Origin: JAVBMJ01 sp031552535
GTDB lineage: Bacteria; Bacteroidota; Bacteroidia; Bacteroidales; Rikenellaceae
NCBI GenBank assembly: GCA_031552535.1
Contig: JAVBMJ010000008.1
Location: 1-34,741 of the forward strand
Length of the DNA: 34,741 nt
Direction of reading: 5' to 3'
The position numbers and the translations under genes are program-made. The notes beneath the pieces are model-generated. The model ran no database searches and had not been told where the DNA came from. It saw only the letters and a program-made list of their open reading frames with translations. Positions within the stretch are counted from its first letter, which is position 1; the number at the start of each line of letters is the position of its first letter. Positions 1 through 7,584 of this stretch are shown in pieces.

Positions 1-227
1 ACGGTGCTCGGAGTAGGTTTTGCGCTGTTTTGTTAATGAATTTTACAGAGTTTAATGAAATAGGTTTCATCGAACTGTCTATAATAGGCGTATGTCCAGA
101 TAATTACAGCTATTTCATCAGCTGTTTTTGACCATTATACCGATTATAATAAAAAGGTTGTGTAAACGATAGCGGGGCTGGAGCGGTTACGCCCCGGCCC
201 TGTCTTCGAAGATAGCTATAAATTGGC
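1..227. other. Non-coding left edge
   Basis: I see no convincing reading frame and no further copy of the CRISPR repeat found at 372-406. The stretch is AT-rich up to about 165, followed by a GC-rich hairpin (GGGGC near 174 pairing with GCCCC near 191). A terminator-like hairpin at 106-129 is listed separately. Because the next gene to the left is outside the window, what this region belongs to cannot be decided. Confidence 0.5.
106..129 (+). terminator. Weak intrinsic-terminator-like hairpin
   Basis: ACAGCT (106-111) pairs with AGCTGT (120-125) around an 8-nt loop and runs directly into a five-T tract. The stem is only 6 bp. It could end a transcript entering from the left, but no gene for it is visible. 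Confidence 0.25.
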
Positions 228-328
228 GGGACTGTCCTAAATTTTGTGTAGACGGTAACTTGGATCGGGGTTTGGCAGGTAGCTAAATCCCGATCCAGTT
301 TTCAAGTATACACATAAATCGGGTCACC
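228..328. mobile_element. MITE-like hairpin element with IS256-like tip
   Basis: The left end begins GGGACTGTCCTAAATTTTG (228 onward), which resembles the terminal inverted repeats of IS256-family transposons. The right end (306-328), read on the other strand, shares ATTT-TGTGTA-AC with it. Between them lies a hairpin of about 16 bp: 257-273 pairs with 285-300 with one bulge and one G-T pair, loop 274-284. There is no room for a transposase, so if it is mobile it is a non-autonomous, MITE-like element of about 100 bp. The family assignment is from memory of IS256 ends and is uncertain; the hairpin itself is directly visible. Confidence 0.4.
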
Positions 329-371
329 ATAATACCCCCGTTACGTACGGATACAGTCCATTTTTCTCTTT

Positions 372-406
372 GTTGTACCTTAGTCCTTTCTACATCAAAT
401 CACAAC
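372..406 (-). CRISPR. Solitary type II-C CRISPR repeat
   Basis: This is a 35-nt unit (perhaps 36). On the minus strand it begins GTTGTGATTTGATGTAGAA and ends GGTACAAC, with the GTTGT/ACAAC inverted termini usual for type II repeats. Its first 19 nt pair with the anti-repeat of the tracrRNA at 5865-5883: 16 Watson-Crick pairs, one G-U and a 2-nt U-U internal mismatch. That match supports both its identity and its orientation, the same direction as cas9-cas1-cas2. No second copy occurs about 66 nt to either side or anywhere in 1-650, so the array holds no recognisable spacer. Confidence 0.75.
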
Positions 407-650
407 GCGCTTACCTGAAGATCGACGTGTTTTTACATAATATGGAAGGCGCCTCGGACGTAGTTCTCAACCAAGTTCAACGCTCTGCCCCGGCTTTCAC
501 CATATTTACATAGGAAAATCAGACAGTTTCTTAGGTCTCCATTTTGTAGTTCAGTCTGCTGTAAGAAATGGTAGTTATTTACAACTTCATTACTTGCAAT
601 GGTATCAGGCGGGCTGTCTCTCCCCGGCCTGCGGGAGGAGAAAGCCAATA
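407..650 (-). other. Region between cas2 and CRISPR repeat, putative leader
   Basis: In type II-C loci the leader normally lies between the cas operon and the first repeat, and this 244-bp non-coding stretch has that position. I find no TAnnTTTG -7 box on the minus strand. Visible structure: a hairpin CUCUCCC/GGGAGGAG at 619-641 just past the cas2 stop, and an imperfect stem pairing 407-415 with 444-452. A possible 71-codon frame starting with TTG (648 to 433, minus) has no recognisable protein features and I do not accept it as a gene. Confidence 0.35.
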
Positions 651-989
651 TCAGAAAAACTCCAACTGTTGCGGAATCTGAGGTTTAGATCTCTCGATCC
701 GGCCCCAATAATTTATTATTTCGCTGTATTGTTTATCGGTTATCGACAGTATGCTTACCTGGCCGCTGGCCGGAATCATACTCCTCACCCGCTTTATATG
801 CACCTCCATGCTTTCGCGTGAGGCACAGTACCGGATATAAACCGAGTATTGCATCATCGTGAATCCATCTTTTTCGAGCGAAGTGCGGAACCTGGCGGCA
901 TGCCCGCGTTCGGCCTTGGTCGTCGTAGGCAGGTCGAAAAATACAAACAACCACATGATATGATAGGCATTTAGTCTGACTTCACTCAT
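651..989 (-). CDS. cas2: CRISPR-associated endonuclease Cas2
   Basis: Cas2 is the structural partner of Cas1 in the spacer-acquisition complex (Cas1 dimer-Cas2 dimer-Cas1 dimer). The 112-aa product has the Cas2 ferredoxin-like start, with a hydrophobic first strand ending in an Asp (MWLFVFFDLPT, residues about 12-22), then RFRTSLEKDGFTMMQYSVYIR and a late strand VSILSITDKQY. Length and motifs match type II Cas2. An in-frame GTG lies directly before the chosen ATG and would add one residue. It follows cas1 by 79-82 bp on the same strand and is the last cas gene. No csn2 or cas4 follows, which makes the locus type II-C. Confidence 0.92.
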   Translation of the reverse strand: MSEVRLNAYHIMWLFVFFDLPTTTKAERGHAARFRTSLEKDGFTMMQYSVYIRYCASRESMEVHIKRVRSMIPASGQVSILSITDKQYSEIINYWGRIERSKPQIPQQLEFF

Positions 990-1071
990 CACCTACTCTA
1001 TTTTTGATGCCATTGTTGCCTTTGGCTGTTAGGCATGGGTCTGTTGTTGGCAGCGCCGGAATATTCAGGGG

Positions 1072-1959
1072 TTATTCCAGTAGCGGATAAGCTATTTGCT
1101 TGCATTTACCCGTGAAGCATTTTGCGAGCGAAGCAGTGGTTATCGACAGTCCCACATCGAGCGGGCGCGTAACTTTGCCGAAAGCCGCATCGGCAAACAA
1201 TACCCGGAACAACGCCCCTTTTGTATCCTTTGTGAGCTCGGCTTCACCGCTGAAGTGCAATTGCCAGACAATGCGGTCGACGAACGGCCTGTAGGCCTCC
1301 ATTATGTCGTCTGCCAACGGGAATGTGTTGTAGCGGTTGCGGTGGAAAATACCGAGGGCGGGTAACAGGCCGGATCCCATCAATGCGCGGGCCACGGCGG
1401 CGCGAAGTATCGTGTAACCGTAGTTGAGCAGGTTGTTGGGGGGTGCTCCTTCACGTTCCCTAACGAAGTCGCCTCCCAGCAACATGCTCCAGTAGAGTTT
1501 GGCGGCGACACCCTCGCGGTTGTCGGTATCGCCGCTTTTGACGTTCATGTAAAGTGGTTTCAGGCGATCCCCGTCCAGACCGAGTGAACCCAGCAGCCGG
1601 GCCTGATTCCTGATCTTGGCTTCGACGGTTTGTTTCCATAGGTTCTTTTTCAGCGGTTCGCTCGCCTCCAACTGTGCGCGGAATGTCTCGCCCTGCGTGG
1701 AGTTTGATTCGAGGTTCATCAACATCGAACATGGCATGTGTTGGTCGTTGCAAAAAATGACGGCCACGTTGTTTTCAGCCAGGGCGCCGAGCAACGGAAG
1801 TGTTATGTCGATCATAGGGTGTTCCAGTACGACATAACCTATGTCTTCCACCGGCACCGTGCGTTTCTCGCCGGGAGCCTCCCTGACGCAAAATACCAAC
1901 TGCCCGTCGCGCAGCGACAGTTTGACCGGAGTGGTAAAAAACAATGCGCGTTTTAACAT
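1072..1959 (-). CDS. cas1: CRISPR-associated integrase Cas1 (type II)
   Basis: Cas1 integrates new spacers at the leader-repeat junction. The product has 295 aa. The three metal-binding positions of the family are visible: E149 in REGVAAKLYW, H206 in LGIFHRNRYNTFPLADD, and E221 in IMEAYRP. The start MLKRALFFTTPVKLSLRDGQL is typical of type II Cas1. I chose this ATG because it begins the conserved first strand and lies 23 bp after the cas9 stop; a longer frame would start inside cas9 with unrelated sequence. All expected active-site residues are present, so the enzyme looks intact, although the adjacent array has only one repeat. Confidence 0.95.
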   Translation of the reverse strand: MLKRALFFTTPVKLSLRDGQLVFCVREAPGEKRTVPVEDIGYVVLEHPMIDITLPLLGALAENNVAVIFCNDQHMPCSMLMNLESNSTQGETFRAQLEASEPLKKNLWKQTVEAKIRNQARLLGSLGLDGDRLKPLYMNVKSGDTDNREGVAAKLYWSMLLGGDFVREREGAPPNNLLNYGYTILRAAVARALMGSGLLPALGIFHRNRYNTFPLADDIMEAYRPFVDRIVWQLHFSGEAELTKDTKGALFRVLFADAAFGKVTRPLDVGLSITTASLAKCFTGKCKQIAYPLLE

Positions 1960-1982
1960 GTTCCAGTGATGTTGGCAGTTTC

Positions 1983-4900
1983 TTAATCCCGGTTGAATCT
2001 TATTTCGCCCGTCACGGTCAGTTTGAAATCGTAGCCTTCGACCATCATGTTGAAATTGCCGGAGGTGATGCACAATTTAGGGGCCGGAGTGTTGAAATCT
2101 ACAGCCGATACTCCCGAGGTAAGAGTTCCGGGGGCCGTTTTGTTGTGCATTTTTTCGTAGTCCGATTTCAGCATCTCGTCATTGCGCGATTCCTGGTGGA
2201 ATTTGAATGTAGCCCGGCCGTCCTTGCTCATCTTAGTGACTTTATAGAGCCTTTTACGGAGTTCGCGCTTGTCGAGTTCATATAGTTCTTCGGGGCTGTT
2301 TGCCCAGAAAATTACCATTGTTCCCGTTTTGAGTGCGAATTTTAGGGGTAATCCCTTTTTACTCCCGGGAATGAGTTCCGGAAACGCCTCACGGTCGCTG
2401 CTCGATTTGAAGTAGCGTGCCGCATCGAGATTATTTACCATTTCGAAGTCGCGTTTCACCTTACCCCTGGCGTCTGTACCCTCATAGACGGCCATCATGT
2501 AGTTGCCGTCATTGACCACACGAAGGTGCCTCTTGTGTTCGTGGCGCGAAATGTCGCGATGCTCTTTCAGGCATATCGGCGAGGTGACTGTCGGGGTGTA
2601 ACATCTCACTTTTTTGATCTGTATGCCTTTTTCTTCGTTCATCCACACCGGTTCTGCCATTGCCGGCTTGAATCCTTTCGCAGCGATGGCGGCCTTGACC
2701 TTTTCGCGTACCGCCTCGTCGACAATTTTGTCGATATCGGCTTCCTTTAGATTACCCAGCGCTTTGCGCACCACATGCCGCACCTCGCCTTCACGCAGAA
2801 TGGCGCCGTAAACGGTGTCCTGATGCAATGAGCCGCGAACCGAGTCGCCCTGCGCGTAGAGCGGTTTGCCGTCGGCGCCTTTTTGTATGCGCCCTCTGAC
2901 GCGTACGGTTTTACAGGTCTGGCGCGGCATCTTGTCAGGAGTGTGGTGCGACACCAGCAGTTCCTGCTCTATAGCCATCACATCTTCTGTAAATGTGGGC
3001 CACGGCTTTGCGAACCGGGGCTTTTCGCAGTTGCGTTGCCACCGGTAGTGTTCCATGTCGCGGTAGAATTCGTGCGCCATTTCGCCATATTGACTCGGGC
3101 CTATACACGCGATGGTGATGGCGTCGATACAATGGTGTATGTGGTTGGCACGCTCTTTTTTCTCGTACTGATCCTGCAACCCCCACATCTTGCGGAACTC
3201 GGCGGTGGTTATACCTTTGACGACATAAGTGGCCGGGAATACCGATTTCAGATATAGCCGGGCGTATTTGGATATTATGCCTATGTCCACGCCCTGGCTG
3301 TTGCGGAAGCCTTCGGGGACCTCGGGCATAGTGAACCGGCGGTATTTGCCATGCCAGTAGTCGTATTCCATCTGCAGTTTGCGGCGTTTTTGTATGACCC
3401 GGTCTTTCTGCTCCTTCGAGGATGTGGATTGCTTCTTGGTGGTACTTATCTGTTTGCGCAACCCTTCGTAACGCTCTTTCCACGGCTCGATCCTTACGAG
3501 TATATCGCTGTGGCCGGCCAACTCCGATGGGATTTTCTCCCTTTTCACCTTTCTGTTGAATTCACTTTCACATAATGTCTTGTTCATCTGTGAATTGTCG
3601 CCGCCAGCGCTGAGCGGGATCGTATGTTCTATGTCGAACTCCGGATTGGCGCCTATGAATTGACTTATGCCGATATTTCGGCCGGTGTAGGGGCATATCC
3701 CTCCCTGTTCCTCGCGGAGTTGGAACTTGAGGATATCGGTATCTGTGGGTTCAATATGGCAGCCCGTTTCTTCGAAATAGAGTTTCTTGATCTCGTCGCG
3801 ATATTTTTTACGCTCGGTTTCCCTTTCGCGTTGGTAGAGCTCTATTGCTCGGCGCATGTTGGCGTCGTTGAGGCCGCGGGCGAACTCGATGCGTATCTTT
3901 GCCCCGCGGTCTATCTTACCTTCGGCAAGGAGTGTGTTGACCAGTTTGCGCAGGCGGAATAGCGACCGCATGGCCATCGGATTGCGCACGGCGTCCGTAC
4001 GGGGTGATCCGAGCCTCACTTCGCCCCGCTTGTCGGGACGTACCTCGGGATAGTCATCGATCATCGACGGGTGGTACAACACCTTTTTAAGTGTTTCTGT
4101 TTCTATCCCGAAGTTATTGAGCATGAATTCCCCGATCAGTTTTTCTATCGTGTTTCCCGCCCTGAGGTCGTCTTTCGAAAAATTGTCCACTATCGACATC
4201 ACTTCGCGTGTGATCAGGCTCCGGCTCGCCGACTCATTCCACACTCCGGCCGGCACCACCTTACCCATGTTGGCCAAGAATACTGCGTGGGAATACAATA
4301 GTCCCTCGCGCAGGAACGGCAGGATCTTGCCGATAGCGTTAAGGCTCAATGAGGCATACTCCTGAGACAGTTCGATGCCGGCGAACTTCGTTGCCTTCTC
4401 GTCATTGCACAGGAGTTTTTCGATGGCAAAATTTTTGAGTTTTTCGTCGTCTTTGAAGAAAAACAGTGCGTGCCACACGTCATCTACCATTTGGTCGTGA
4501 CTCTTTGTTCCGGTCTTCATCTCGCGGGCGGTGTACCGTCCGGCTATGGCTTCCTGCCAGTCGTCGCCGAAAACATCAATTAGTTGGGCTGTCACGGGAC
4601 ACCCGGATACCGAAGTATCCTTGCGGTAATTGAATAGATAAGGCCTCGTATCGCGTGATTTGTAGTAGGCGTAATTATCTTTCCCGGCCAGTTTTTTGGC
4701 GATATCTTCAAAGTCGAACTGTTTTTTACTTTTACGCAGGAACAGCGGTATGATCGCATCCTTTTCCGCTTTCGTAAGCGGCCTGAGGCTGTCGTCCTGC
4801 GGGGTCTGTATCCTTATGTTGTTGATGAAACCCAGCATGCGGTACTCCTCAAAACGCGGGTGCGACGCCGGGCAGCGGCTTTTGCTCTTTTCGAACGTAC

Positions 4901-5663
4901 ATTTACCCACCATCCCCCTCTGTGAGCGGAGCGGACGCTGGAAAAATATGGCTCTTTCGAGGTCTTGCTTCAACTCGGCCGGGAGTTCCTGCACACGGCA
5001 TATTTCGTCGAACTCAGCCTTGTAGTGCTCTTTGCGCGAGGTGTAGCGCGTGCGTATTTTGTCGCCTTTTTCATAGCAGTAATGGAAAAACTCGCCCAGA
5101 AAAAGGCATCCCGCTTCCTCCATTTCGGCATTCAGGGCACTGATACCTTCCTTTACCGCCCCGTCGCTCTCTCTGGTTTTTTCGAGACGGTTGCTCAAAA
5201 ACCCACGCCGCTGCGCCATGTGGTACATGGCCCGTCCCAACAGGTGGCGGCCGCTCTCTTTTTCGAGGTCGAGTTTGCCGTTCAGGGCGGCGTGACGGCA
5301 AAAGTAGGGGTTATTGTCGCCACCGGTGCGTTGCCAGGCCAGGAACTCGTCGAACATAGGGTAGCGGCCCTGCTGTTTCCATGCCTTTAGGCTTTGCCAA
5401 GACAGCGGAGGGCACAGCCTGTTGTCGGACAGCACCTTCAACGTCTCTATTTTACGCAGTTTGCGACGCATCAGCCTCCGGCGTGCCAAGCGGAACGAGG
5501 TGCGTTCGGCCGCTTTCGACGATTCGTTGCCTTTTTCGATCTTCACTCCTTCCTGGAAGATATCCACCCCGTGTTCCAGCAGGCGGTATCCGTCGCCTGT
5601 TTCTTCGACTACGGCCCATCCCAGGCTGTTGGTGCCCAGATCGAGTCCCAATACTTTATCCAT
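1983..5663 (-). CDS. cas9: CRISPR-associated endonuclease Cas9, type II-C
   Basis: RNA-guided DNA endonuclease of 1226 aa. Visible parts in order: RuvC-I with D8 (VLGLDLGTNSLGW); an Arg-rich bridge helix at about 50-78; a helical recognition lobe to about 560; RuvC-II with E593 (IRIEFARGLNDANMR); an HNH domain at about 640-720 with a CPYTG knuckle, DIEH at 677-680 (H680 the general base) and N703; RuvC-III with H844 and D847 (HHCIDAITIAC); then a C-terminal PAM-interacting part from about 880. All catalytic residues are present, so both nuclease sites look functional. From memory, many Bacteroidota Cas9 proteins are around 1400 aa, so this one is on the compact side. The gene is divergent from the tracrRNA and is followed by cas1 after 23 bp. 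The PAM cannot be read from the sequence. Confidence 0.97.
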   Translation of the reverse strand: MDKVLGLDLGTNSLGWAVVEETGDGYRLLEHGVDIFQEGVKIEKGNESSKAAERTSFRLARRRLMRRKLRKIETLKVLSDNRLCPPLSWQSLKAWKQQGRYPMFDEFLAWQRTGGDNNPYFCRHAALNGKLDLEKESGRHLLGRAMYHMAQRRGFLSNRLEKTRESDGAVKEGISALNAEMEEAGCLFLGEFFHYCYEKGDKIRTRYTSRKEHYKAEFDEICRVQELPAELKQDLERAIFFQRPLRSQRGMVGKCTFEKSKSRCPASHPRFEEYRMLGFINNIRIQTPQDDSLRPLTKAEKDAIIPLFLRKSKKQFDFEDIAKKLAGKDNYAYYKSRDTRPYLFNYRKDTSVSGCPVTAQLIDVFGDDWQEAIAGRYTAREMKTGTKSHDQMVDDVWHALFFFKDDEKLKNFAIEKLLCNDEKATKFAGIELSQEYASLSLNAIGKILPFLREGLLYSHAVFLANMGKVVPAGVWNESASRSLITREVMSIVDNFSKDDLRAGNTIEKLIGEFMLNNFGIETETLKKVLYHPSMIDDYPEVRPDKRGEVRLGSPRTDAVRNPMAMRSLFRLRKLVNTLLAEGKIDRGAKIRIEFARGLNDANMRRAIELYQRERETERKKYRDEIKKLYFEETGCHIEPTDTDILKFQLREEQGGICPYTGRNIGISQFIGANPEFDIEHTIPLSAGGDNSQMNKTLCESEFNRKVKREKIPSELAGHSDILVRIEPWKERYEGLRKQISTTKKQSTSSKEQKDRVIQKRRKLQMEYDYWHGKYRRFTMPEVPEGFRNSQGVDIGIISKYARLYLKSVFPATYVVKGITTAEFRKMWGLQDQYEKKERANHIHHCIDAITIACIGPSQYGEMAHEFYRDMEHYRWQRNCEKPRFAKPWPTFTEDVMAIEQELLVSHHTPDKMPRQTCKTVRVRGRIQKGADGKPLYAQGDSVRGSLHQDTVYGAILREGEVRHVVRKALGNLKEADIDKIVDEAVREKVKAAIAAKGFKPAMAEPVWMNEEKGIQIKKVRCYTPTVTSPICLKEHRDISRHEHKRHLRVVNDGNYMMAVYEGTDARGKVKRDFEMVNNLDAARYFKSSSDREAFPELIPGSKKGLPLKFALKTGTMVIFWANSPEELYELDKRELRKRLYKVTKMSKDGRATFKFHQESRNDEMLKSDYEKMHNKTAPGTLTSGVSAVDFNTPAPKLCITSGNFNMMVEGYDFKLTVTGEIRFNRD

Positions 5664-5822
5664 AATAATAGCATTCTATATGAAACAGGAGCTTATCCGG
5701 CAACACAAACCCGCGGCTCCTTTATTCCGTTGCTTTAGCAAACAACTGATGCCGGGACCGTGAAGGCTGTTGACGCGATAAACTCCTGGGTTTGTAGCTG
5801 TTCGTAAAATTATTACAAAAAA
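5664..5822. promoter_or_regulatory. cas9 upstream region
   Basis: This is the non-coding region between divergent cas9 and the tracrRNA. It must hold the cas9 promoter, but I find no strict TAnnTTTG box on the minus strand. It contains short inverted repeats: AGGAGC (5688-5693) with GCTCCT (5716-5721), and CAAACCC near 5704 with GGGTTTG near 5788. These could form structure in a cas9 leader; their role is unknown. Confidence 0.35.
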
Positions 5823-5852
5823 TTTGGAAAACAAAATATTTTAGTATATTTG
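5823..5852 (+). promoter_or_regulatory. tracrRNA promoter
   Basis: A Bacteroidota-type promoter: -33 box TTTG at 5823-5826 and -7 box TATATTTG (TAnnTTTG) at 5845-5852, separated by 18 nt. It predicts a start near 5858-5861, just before the anti-repeat. The same 18-nt spacing occurs in the promoter at 6358-6387. Confidence 0.7.
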
Positions 5853-5858
5853 CACCAT

Positions 5859-5939
5859 AAGATCTTCTACATCTTATCACAATAAGGCTACATGCCGAAG
5901 GTTAATTCCTATGCTTCCGCTTCGGTGGAAGCTTTTTTT
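5859..5939 (+). ncRNA. tracrRNA: tracrRNA of the type II-C system
   Basis: A predicted RNA of about 80 nt. The anti-repeat (5865-5883, UUCUACAUCUUAUCACAAU) pairs with the 5' part of the CRISPR repeat at 372-406 over 19 nt, broken only by a two-base U-U internal loop. It runs into AAUAAGG, the same junction as in the Neisseria tracrRNA. A short stem GGC/GCC (5886-5888 with 5894-5896) follows, then a linker and the terminator hairpin. Together with Cas9 and RNase III it would mature crRNAs. The 5' end is inferred from the promoter; the 3' end from the T tract. It lies upstream of and divergent to cas9. Confidence 0.85.
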
Positions 5940-5940
5940 T
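5913..5940 (+). terminator. Intrinsic terminator of the tracrRNA
   Basis: GCTTCCGC (5913-5920) pairs with GTGGAAGC (5925-5932) around a TTCG tetraloop and is followed by eight Ts (5933-5940). A strong Rho-independent terminator; it probably also serves as the 3' stem of the tracrRNA. Confidence 0.9.
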
Positions 5941-5947
5941 GATTCGT

Positions 5948-6316
5948 ATGGAAAAAGTCTCCACAGCCGTAGACGGCTACATAGCAGGATTTCCCGAAGA
6001 AATAAGGCATATCATGGAGGGTATGCGTACGGCGATACATGCCGCCGTTCCTGATCTCGAAGAGAAGATAAATTGGGGCATGCCTACGTTTTTCAGGGGT
6101 TCGCGTCGGGTCCACTTCGCGGCCAATAAACATCACCTGGGATTCTATCCTGGCCCCGGACCCATCCTTGTTTTCAGCGACGAGTTGAAGCCCTATGTTA
6201 CGAGCAAGGGTGCCGTGCAGTTCCCCTATTCGCAGCCCGTCCCACTGGAACTGGTTGGACGTATGGTTAAACTGGCGATGGCAGGGCCGGGTGCCGTGGC
6301 CGGGTTGGACGGGTAA
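5948..6316 (+). CDS. DUF1801 (YdhG-like) domain protein
   Basis: A 122-aa cytosolic protein matching the DUF1801 family throughout: VDGYIAGFPEEIRHIMEGMRT at the N-terminus, then LEEKINWGMPTFF, a beta-rich core (VHFAANKHHLGFYPGP) and a C-terminal helix. The family's biochemical role is not established. The start at 5948 gives the usual family N-terminus; an upstream TTG would fall inside the T tract of the tracrRNA terminator. Only 7 nt separate that T tract from the ATG, so there is no room for a separate promoter. Either transcripts that read through the terminator carry the tracrRNA as their 5' leader, or expression is leaderless or very low. I infer no role in CRISPR immunity. Confidence 0.85.
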   Translation: MEKVSTAVDGYIAGFPEEIRHIMEGMRTAIHAAVPDLEEKINWGMPTFFRGSRRVHFAANKHHLGFYPGPGPILVFSDELKPYVTSKGAVQFPYSQPVPLELVGRMVKLAMAGPGAVAGLDG

Positions 6317-6357
6317 CCGGGTTGCCGCCACGGGATATGGGAAAAATGCGGATTCAT

Positions 6358-6387
6358 TTTGTTTTCACGATAGTTTTGTTATTTTTG
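6358..6387 (+). promoter_or_regulatory. Promoter of the outer-membrane barrel gene
   Basis: -33 box TTTG at 6358-6361 and -7 box TATTTTTG at 6380-6387 with an 18-nt spacer. A second TAnnTTTG match, TAGTTTTG, lies at 6371-6378. The predicted leader before the ATG at 6519 is about 125 nt. Confidence 0.6.
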
Positions 6388-6518
6388 ACTTGCCCGAGAA
6401 TGGCGGCTTAAAGTTTATCTGCGTGATATTGGCCCTGGTAGATCGACATGCGGCTATGCGTTATGGGTGATCACGGTCCGGTTTTTGCGGGCTATTGGGA
6501 CAATCAAAAATTGACAGA

Positions 6519-7511
6519 ATGAAAAAAAGAGCAATTATTTTAACTTTTATTGCGGCAGCCGTTGCGATGAATGTTGCGGCGCAGGATGTGGCCGTTGGGG
6601 TAAAGGGAGGATTGAACATTCCGAACATAACGCCTGGGGGCAAGAAGACCCCTTTGAGCGAGGGATATTCATCGCGTATGGCGTGGGGTGCCGGCGTTTT
6701 CGCCGAAGTTAAGTTCACCCCGACTTTTTCGCTCGTTACCGGACTCGAATACAGCGGGCAGGGAGGTAAAAAGAACGGCAATCAGGCAATGCCGACCGAC
6801 AAATATATTTCGGGACTGCAGGGCGGTTTGCAGGCGGGGTTTGCACAGATGGTGGCCACAGTGGGGCAGGCCAGTGCTCCCGGAGCACAACAGCTCCAGA
6901 CATTCGGACAGGCGCTCAACGCCGCCTTCACAGGGATGCAGGGACAAATGCCGGAATATCTCTATGCCGATTACAATAGCGTTGCCCGTTTCAACTACCT
7001 GATGTTGCCCGTGCAGGCCAGGTTTGGATGGAATTTTTCGGCAAACTCTCCGTGGAGGGTTTATGTGCAGGCCGGTTTGTTCGGGTCGTATATGTTCGAC
7101 GCCGAGCGTGAAATGAGCGGCAGCAGCCAGGTATACCTCGACGCGGCCCACACCCAGTCGCTCGGAGCGGCATTCCAGACCTCGGTAATACCAATGCTTG
7201 CTCCAGCTATGGCCGGAGTAACCGACCAGGTGGCACAAGCGGCGTTGACTGCATTCCTGGGCGGAATGGGCAGCCCTACCAGTTTTGACAGTACGCAAGA
7301 CCTCAACGACGAGATAAAACGCTTTAATTTCGGATTCATCGGCGCGGCCGGTATATCCTACAACTTCGGCCATGCTATGAAACACAGTGTCTTCATCGAA
7401 GGCGGTGGCAACTATGGGTTCATAAAAATCCAAAAAAATGATGCAAACGGCCAAAACCGTATCGGAGCAGGAACCGTAATGCTCGGATATTCATATACTA
7501 TAAGGAAATAA
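6519..7511 (+). CDS. Outer-membrane beta-barrel protein (PF13568-like)
   Basis: A 330-aa protein with a signal peptide (MKKRAIILTFIAAAVAMNVAAQ, cleavage after about residue 22). It continues with VAVGVKGGLNIPNI and alternating strands such as TFSLVTGLEYSGQG, NYLMLPVQARFGWNF and WRVYVQAGLFGSYMF, and ends in a barrel strand GTVMLGYSYTI. This pattern fits the small porin-family/PorT-like barrels (OMP_b-brl_2) of Bacteroidota; substrate and function are unknown. An Ala/Gln-rich stretch at about residues 100-150 is unusual for a barrel and could be a periplasmic or surface loop. I chose the start that gives the signal peptide; a longer frame adds eight residues with no signal. It has its own promoter and is followed by a long hairpin. 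Confidence 0.8.
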   Translation: MKKRAIILTFIAAAVAMNVAAQDVAVGVKGGLNIPNITPGGKKTPLSEGYSSRMAWGAGVFAEVKFTPTFSLVTGLEYSGQGGKKNGNQAMPTDKYISGLQGGLQAGFAQMVATVGQASAPGAQQLQTFGQALNAAFTGMQGQMPEYLYADYNSVARFNYLMLPVQARFGWNFSANSPWRVYVQAGLFGSYMFDAEREMSGSSQVYLDAAHTQSLGAAFQTSVIPMLAPAMAGVTDQVAQAALTAFLGGMGSPTSFDSTQDLNDEIKRFNFGFIGAAGISYNFGHAMKHSVFIEGGGNYGFIKIQKNDANGQNRIGAGTVMLGYSYTIRK

Positions 7512-7528
7512 CTCCCGGCACATATGAT

Positions 7529-7578
7529 AATATTATGGGCAGTAAGCCACGTCAAGGTGGCTTACTGCCCATAATATT
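7529..7578. repeat. 22-bp perfect hairpin after the barrel gene
   Basis: 7529-7550 is perfectly complementary to 7557-7578, with a 6-nt loop GTCAAG. It lies 18 bp after the stop codon in a convergent intergenic region and probably ends transcription, but no T tract follows on either strand. It is one of several unusually long perfect stems in this window. Confidence 0.8.
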
Positions 7579-7584
7579 TCAGAC

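Noticed and set aside
478..491. CAACGCTCTGCCCC, identical to a stretch of the Neisseria tracrRNA
   Set aside because: The surrounding sequence has neither an anti-repeat nor a terminator; treated as coincidence once the tracrRNA near cas9 was found.
560..585. A second possible anti-repeat on the plus strand, complementary to the other end of the repeat
   Set aside because: Pairing is interrupted by several mismatches and no promoter or T-tract terminator accompanies it, whereas the RNA at 5859-5939 has a better duplex, a promoter and a terminator.
433..648. 71-codon frame after cas2 on the minus strand
   Set aside because: It starts with TTG, has no recognisable motif, and lies in the expected CRISPR leader; more likely chance.
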